From positions 19,322 to 83,321 of the forward strand of contig NW_027460417.1 in NCBI RefSeq assembly GCF_050947875.1: DNA of 64,000 nt, written 5' to 3'. How positions within the stretch are numbered: the stretch's first letter is position 1; each line of letters starts with the position of its first letter. The position numbers and the translations under genes were made by a program. Origin of the DNA: Dermacentor variabilis (lineage: Eukaryota > Arthropoda > Arachnida > Ixodida > Ixodidae). This document shows positions 61,431 to 64,000 of this stretch, piece after piece. The notes beneath the pieces are model-generated. The model saw only the letters and a program-made list of their open reading frames with translations, was not told the origin of the DNA and did not search any database.

Positions 61431-64000
61431 TTCTATCAAACTACGTGAAAAAGCATGCCGATGCTGCTCTTTTTAGCACCCGCACATGGATTTGTGCCAA
61501 AACGCGTTTTAAGCATGAACATGCATCTTTTGGTAGACGCGGACGCAGTTTTCTGCAAAACCACACGATATGCATGCAAATGGTGCTTTTGGCCGAACGC
61601 GCACGTGGATTTCTACCAAACTACGTGAAAAGAATGCCGATGCTGCTCTTTTTAGCACCCGCACATGGATTTGTGCCAAAACGCGTTTAAGCATGCACAT
61701 GCATCTTTTGGTAGAAGCGGACGCAGTTTTCTGCAAAACCACACGATATGCATGCAAATGCTGCTTTTGCAGAACGCGCACGTGGATTTCTACAAAACGA
61801 CGTGAAAAGTATGCCGATGCTGCTTTTTTTAGCACCCGCACATGGATTTGTGCCAAAACGCGTTTTAAGCATGCACATGCATCTTTTGGTGCACGCGGAC
61901 GCAGTTTTTCTGCAAAACCGCACGATATGCATGCAAATGGTGCTTTTGGCAGAACGCGCACGTGGAGTTCTACCAAACGACGTGAAAAGCATGCCGATGC
62001 TGCTCTTTTTAGCACCCGCACATGGATTTATGCCAAAACGCGTTTTAAGCATGCACATGCATCTTTTGGTAGACGCGGATGCAGTTTTCTGCAAAACCAC
62101 ACGATATGCATGCAAATGGTGCTTTTGGCAGAACGCGCTCGTGATTTCTACCAAACGAGGTGAAAAGCACGCCGATGCTGTTCTTTTGAGCACCCGCACA
62201 TGGATTTTTGCCAAAACGCGTTTTAAGCATGCACAAGCATCTTTTGGCAGACGCGGACGCAGTTTTCTGCAAAACCACACGGTATGCATGCAAATGGTGC
62301 TTTTGGCAGAACGCGCACGTGGATTTCTACCAAAGGACGTGAAAAGCATGCCGATGCTGCTCTTTTTAGCACCCGCACATGGATTTGTGCCAAAACGCGT
62401 TTTAAGCATGCACATGCATCTTTTGGTGGACGCGGATGCAGTTTTCTGCAAAACCACACGATATGCATGCAAAAGTGCTTATGTCAGAACGCGCACGTGA
62501 TTTCTACCAAACGACGTGAAAAGCATGCCGATGCTGCTCTTTTTAGCACCCGCACATGGATTTGTGCCAAAACGCGTTTTAAGCATGCACATGCGTCTTT
62601 TGGTAAACGCGACGCAGTTTTCTCCAAAACCAGACGATATGCATGCAAATGGTGCTTTTGGCAGAACGCGCACGTGGATTTCTACCAAACGACGTGAAAA
62701 GCATGCCGATGCTGCTCTTTTTAGCACCCGCACATGAATTTGTGCCAAAACGCGTTTTAAGCATGCACATGCATCTTTTGGTAGACGCGGACGCAGTTTT
62801 CCGCAAAATCACACGATGTGCATGCAAATGGTGCTTTTGGCAGAACGCGCACGTTGATTTCTACCAAACGGCGTGAAAAGCATGCCGATGCTGCTCTTTT
62901 TAACACCCGACGCAATGGATTTGTGCCAAAACGCGTTTTAAGCATGAACATGCATCTTTTGGCAGACGCGTACGCAGTTTTCTGCAAAACCACACGATAT
63001 GCATGCAAATGGTGATTTTGGCAGAACGCGCACGTGGATTTCTACCAAACGACGTGAAAAGCAGGCCGATGCTGCTCTTTTTAGCACCCGCACATGGATT
63101 TGTGTCAAAACGCGTTTTAAGCATGCACATGCATCTTTTGGTAGACGCGGACGCAGTTTTCTGCAAAACCACACGATATGCACAAATGGTGCTTTTGGCA
63201 GAACGCGCACGTGGATTTCTACCAAAGGACGTGAAAAGCATGCCGATGCTGCTCTTTTTAGCACCCCGCACATGGATTTGTGCCAAAACGCGTTTTAAGC
63301 ATGCACATGCATCTTTTGGTGGACGCGGATGCAGTTTTCTGCAAAACCACACGATATGCATGCAAATGGTGCTTTTGGCAGAACGCGCACGTGGATTTCT
63401 ATCAAACTACGTGAAAAGCATGCCGATGCTGCTCTTTTTAGCACCCGCAGATGGATTTGTGCAAAAACGCGTTTTAAGCATGAACATGCATCTTTTGGTA
63501 GACGCGGACGCAGTTTTCTGCAAAACCACACGATATGCATGCAAATGGTGCTTTTGGCCGAACGCGCACGTGGATTTCTACCAAACTACGTGAAAAGAAT
63601 GCCGATGCTGCTCTTTTTAGCACCCGCACATGGATTTGTGCCAAAACGCGTTTTAAGAATGCACATGCATCTTTTGGTAGAAGCGGACGCAGTTTTCTGC
63701 AAAACCACACGATATGCATGCAAATGCTGCTTTTGGCAGAATGCGCACGTGGATTTCTACAAAACGACGTGAAAATTATGCCGATGCTGCTTTTTTTAGC
63801 ACCCGCACATGGATTTGTGCCAAAACGCGTTTTAAGCATGCACATGCATCTTTTGGTGGACGCGGACGCAGTTTTCTGCAAAACCGCACGATATGCATGC
63901 AAATGGTGCTTTTGGCAGAACGCGCACGTGGAATTCTACCAAACGACGTGAAAAGCATGCCGATGCTGCTCTTTTTAGCACCCGCACATGGATTTATGCC
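61300..64000. repeat. Partial 11-mer (~1967-bp) pair at the window end
   Basis: About 61340-61990 matches about 63310-63960 at about 1967 bp (11 x 179 minus 2). The shared order is GGATGCAG, TATCAAACTACG, AAGCATGAACATGC, GGCCGAACG, AAACTACGTGAAAAGAATGCC, TAGAAGCGG and AAATGCTGC. Copies differ by a few 1-bp indels. The 62000-63300 stretch between them is monomers with private changes, including CACCCGACGCAATGG near 62905. The window ends inside subunit B. Confidence 0.75.

Larger units (their letters stand above)
1..64000. repeat. 179-bp tandem satellite array filling the whole window
   Basis: Every part of the window aligns head-to-tail to one 179-bp unit. With the phase set at the motif GATTTCTACC, units begin at 129, 308 and so on every 179 bp, with rare exceptions up to about 42 kb and frequent 1-bp exceptions after that. 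About 357 units fit. No unit is inverted and no foreign sequence interrupts the array. A 179-bp unit with multi-kilobase higher-order copies is typical of eukaryotic centromeric or heterochromatic satellites, where monomers often fall in the 150-190 bp nucleosome range. The centromere assignment is inference. I do not recognise the family by sequence, and kingdom cannot be decided here. Confidence 0.98.

Noticed and set aside
1..64000. CRISPR array
   Set aside because: The repeat is continuous, with no unique spacers between short repeats and no associated genes.
1..64000. rRNA or tRNA gene clusters, or telomere repeats
   Set aside because: I saw no conserved rRNA core sequence, tRNA box or telomeric hexamer/heptamer run anywhere.

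Overview
The whole 64 kb window is one uninterrupted tandem satellite array. The basic unit is a 179-bp monomer, about 357 copies, roughly 48 percent G+C, all in the same orientation. I find no protein-coding gene, RNA gene, CRISPR array, transposon or unique sequence. The long open frames on both strands are a by-product of the repeat: its ~60-bp sub-repeats keep several frames free of stops. Kilobase-scale higher-order repeats and a monomer near nucleosome length point to a eukaryote and fit a centromeric, pericentromeric or other heterochromatic block. I do not recognise the satellite family, and the sequence alone does not settle the kingdom or chromosomal position.

Monomer structure: the 179-bp unit is itself a decayed trimer of a ~60-bp ancestor (subunits A 60, B 60, C 59 bp; about 59-69 percent pairwise identity without gaps). 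All three keep a central GCATGC at the same column. At 9740-9827 an 88-bp tract has been replaced in register by sequence one subunit out of phase, so the hidden 60-bp period still guides exchange.

Layout: 1-5200, diverged monomers with displaced 7-mer and 16-mer copies; 5200-7195, 5-mer pair; 6345-9736, 10-mer pair; 9740-9827, register-shifted tract; 9888-12000, reused monomers; 12001-17350, 14-mer (2506 bp) pair; 17727-24216, 18-mer (3221 bp) pair; 24217-27033, mixed; 27034-30023, identical 8-mer (1435 bp) pair; 30024-32599, monomeric; 32600-33735, 3-mer pair; 33736-36779, monomeric; 36780-40611, 11-mer (1966 bp) pair; 40612-42400, monomeric; 42400-51300, indel-rich 10-mer region with NotI-bearing variants; 51300-61430, 22-mer (~3.92 kb) block nesting 7-mer and 15-mer units; 61300-64000, partial 11-mer pair. 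Most higher-order units occur only about twice in tandem, at about 99.5-100 percent identity.

From about 42.4 kb to the end, single-base indels rise sharply and are largely private to one copy of otherwise near-identical units. This may reflect consensus error in the assembly more than biology. Nothing in the window forms a gene system; the interest lies in the nested repeat architecture and the exchange events it records.
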